Of a stretch of 7,090 nucleotides of DNA, positions 5,990 to 7,090 are shown in pieces (positions within the stretch are counted from its first letter, which is position 1; each line of letters starts with the position of its first letter). Made by a program: the position numbers and the translations under genes. Source of the stretch: Acidimicrobiales bacterium (lineage in GTDB: Bacteria; Actinomycetota; Acidimicrobiia; Acidimicrobiales; Poriferisodalaceae); the NCBI GenBank assembly GCA_030749275.1, contig JASMKJ010000507.1, forward strand, positions 1 through 7,090. Reading direction: 5' to 3'. The notes under the pieces are model-generated. The model saw only the letters and a list, made by a program, of their open reading frames with translations. It was not told the origin of the DNA and made no database searches.

Positions 5990-6895
5990 ATGAGAAATGT
6001 CGAGTTCATGAGTGGCGGTGATCAGATTGCCGCGGATCTGTATCTTCCTGACGACTTGTCCAAACCAGTTCCAGCGGTCGTGCTTGCGGGTGGCTGGTGT
6101 TACGTCAAGGAGCTGGTCCAGCCGACCTTTGCTGAGCAAATCTCTGCCAGTGGGATAGTTGCCGTCGTGTTCGACTACCGATGCCTCGGTCAAAGCGGGG
6201 GTGAGCCGCGCCAACGGATCAACCCTTGGGATCAAATCGAGGATTATAAGAACGCAATCTCTTTCGTTTCCGGCCTTGATGAGGTTGATGCAGAAAGGAT
6301 CGGCGTCTGGGGCATCTCCTACAGTGGTGGCCATGTGATCCAATTGGCCGCTACCGATCCCAGGGTCAAGGCGATGGCATCGGTTGTTCCCGTGATCAAC
6401 GGATACCAGAACCTTAGGTTGGCTCATGGAACGGGTGGATTTCGTCGGTTGGTTGCTGCCATATCGGATGATCGGAGCCAACGGTGGGCTGGCGCGCCTG
6501 ACGGGGTCCTGTCGCACAATCCCCAGGGTCCGGAAGGCCTATCCACCTGGCCGTTTCCTACGAGTGCCGACATGTTTTGGGAACTAAAGGATAGTGAGGC
6601 ACCGAATTACGTTGGGCACGCGACGACCGTGTCAACTGAATGGCTGCTCGAATATGACGTTATGCCCTACGCCCACCGGATCGTTGCTCCCGCTTCCATG
6701 CTCGTGGTTGCCGAGAACGATGACCACACACACTGGGATATGGCACTTTCGGCCTTCGCTGCTATCCCAGCAGCCGACAAACGGCTAGAGATAATCAAGA
6801 AGTCGTCGCACCAGGGCATTTACCGAGATCTGGATCAGCGAATGGTGGCCGCACGGTTGTGTGCAGATTGGTTTGCACTCCATCTGATAACATGA
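5990..6895 (+). CDS. Alpha/beta hydrolase, S15/dienelactone-hydrolase-like
   Basis: This is a soluble serine hydrolase, 301 residues from ATG 5990, with no signal peptide seen. The oxyanion region is PAVVLAGGWCYVKE (28-41). VAVVFDYRCLGQSGGEPRQ (57-75) is the strand after the first helix. The nucleophile elbow is VWGISYSGGH, with Ser110. The acid is probably in VVAENDDHTHWD (Asp244 or Asp245) and the base is His274 in KSSHQGIYRD. The GxSxSGGH elbow and the FDYRG-like motif resemble the S15 peptidase, acyl/polyketide-transferase and dienelactone hydrolase groups, so an ester, thioester or acyl-transfer substrate is likely but unknown. A TTG at 5975 is an alternative start. ATG 5990 is preferred because family sequence begins right after it and a weak GGGA lies 9 nt upstream. 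It is 124 bp after E2, on the same strand. Confidence 0.88.
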   Translation: MRNVEFMSGGDQIAADLYLPDDLSKPVPAVVLAGGWCYVKELVQPTFAEQISASGIVAVVFDYRCLGQSGGEPRQRINPWDQIEDYKNAISFVSGLDEVDAERIGVWGISYSGGHVIQLAATDPRVKAMASVVPVINGYQNLRLAHGTGGFRRLVAAISDDRSQRWAGAPDGVLSHNPQGPEGLSTWPFPTSADMFWELKDSEAPNYVGHATTVSTEWLLEYDVMPYAHRIVAPASMLVVAENDDHTHWDMALSAFAAIPAADKRLEIIKKSSHQGIYRDLDQRMVAARLCADWFALHLIT

Positions 6896-6948
6896 GGTCG
6901 AGCTGCGGTCGAAACGGTTGCGCGAGGTGGTAGTCCTTCATCCCGACC

Positions 6949-6953
6949 GGAGG
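6949..6953 (+). promoter_or_regulatory. Ribosome binding site of the flavoprotein gene
   Basis: GGAGG is followed by 7 nt and ATG 6961, near-ideal spacing. It supports the start of the truncated gene at the right edge. Confidence 0.7.
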
Positions 6954-6960
6954 TTGTTGC

Positions 6961-7090
6961 ATGAGTAGGCCTAAGCGATTTGACATCTTGTTTGAACCAG
7001 TTCCGATTGGTCCTCAGACGCTGCGGAACCGCTTCTATGCCACGCCCCAATGCACGGGCTTCGGCGATGTGTTTCCCGGGGGGCAGGCAT
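6961..7090 (+). CDS. Trimethylamine/dimethylamine dehydrogenase-like flavoprotein (old yellow enzyme family), partial N-terminus
   Basis: Only the first 43 residues are present; the gene runs off the right edge. DILFEPVPIGPQTLRNRFY (8-26) closely matches the N-terminus of Methylophilus trimethylamine dehydrogenase ([20 protein letters not shown], from memory). That protein continues to Cys30, the residue covalently bonded to FMN. Here Cys31 (ATPQC) falls at the same place, so a 6-S-cysteinyl-FMN enzyme is likely. This subgroup also includes dimethylamine and histamine dehydrogenases and N-methylproline or stachydrine demethylases, so the substrate is open. It lies 65 bp after the hydrolase on the same strand and may be co-transcribed. 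It fits with the amine importer on the opposite strand. Confidence 0.85.
   Translation, partial: MSRPKRFDILFEPVPIGPQTLRNRFYATPQCTGFGDVFPGGQA

Noticed and set aside
5936..6517. 193-codon minus-strand frame opposite the hydrolase
   Set aside because: It is antisense to a clear catalytic-domain gene, with no recognisable motifs and no supported start.
1..7090. CRISPR arrays, tRNA or rRNA genes, insertion sequences, attachment sites
   Set aside because: No regular repeat arrays, cloverleaf-like segments, transposase sequence or terminal inverted repeats were seen.

Overview
The window (about 55-58% G+C by eye) looks like a free-living environmental bacterium, probably Actinomycetota or a similar high-G+C lineage such as Chloroflexota. 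The signs are a Tat-type lipoprotein signal, GTG and TTG starts behind good Shine-Dalgarno sequences, and an actinobacterial-style E2 lipoyl motif. There is no rRNA or other marker gene, so the phylum stays an inference.

Layout. Bases 1-4282 read leftward (minus strand). In transcription order they are: a carboxymuconolactone decarboxylase (CMD)/AhpD-like protein (4282-3809), an ABC ATPase (3675-2575), a lipoprotein solute-binding protein (2501-1224), a PotB-like permease (1132-236) and a PotC-like permease that runs off the left edge (235-1). The last four form a complete polyamine/spermidine-type importer. A perfect 22-bp hairpin sits between the binding protein and the first permease. Bases 4283-4632 have no convincing long gene. 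They hold the leftward promoter of the CMD gene and a structured, leader-like stretch. Bases 4633-7090 read rightward: a 2-oxoacid dehydrogenase E2 gene whose lipoyl domain is broken by an in-frame TAG, an S15/dienelactone-type alpha/beta hydrolase, and the start of a trimethylamine-dehydrogenase-like flavoprotein.

Main observation. The CMD/AhpD-like gene is one 157-codon reading frame with an in-frame TGA exactly where the second cysteine of its CxxC redox motif belongs (C-S-Y-TGA). The family sequence resumes in the same frame straight after the TGA. A stem-loop with apical loop GGUC begins at the right distance downstream: its loop is 19 nt from the TGA, against 18 nt in E. coli fdhF as I recall it. 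This is best read as a selenoprotein with a CxxU motif and a bacterial SECIS element. A normal gene finder would cut it to a 72-residue fragment.

Second observation. The E2 gene carries a TAG replacing the Glu of the usual GETVTEG motif, which removes the lipoyl domain unless it is suppressed or is a sequence error. TAG and TGA both serve as ordinary stops elsewhere in the window, so general recoding is unlikely.

How the genes may work together (inference): an importer for a polyamine or other cationic amine, a thiol/selenol redox protein, and a flavin amine dehydrogenase or demethylase suggest uptake and oxidative breakdown of an amine-type compound. The hydrolase and E2 could handle downstream acyl products.
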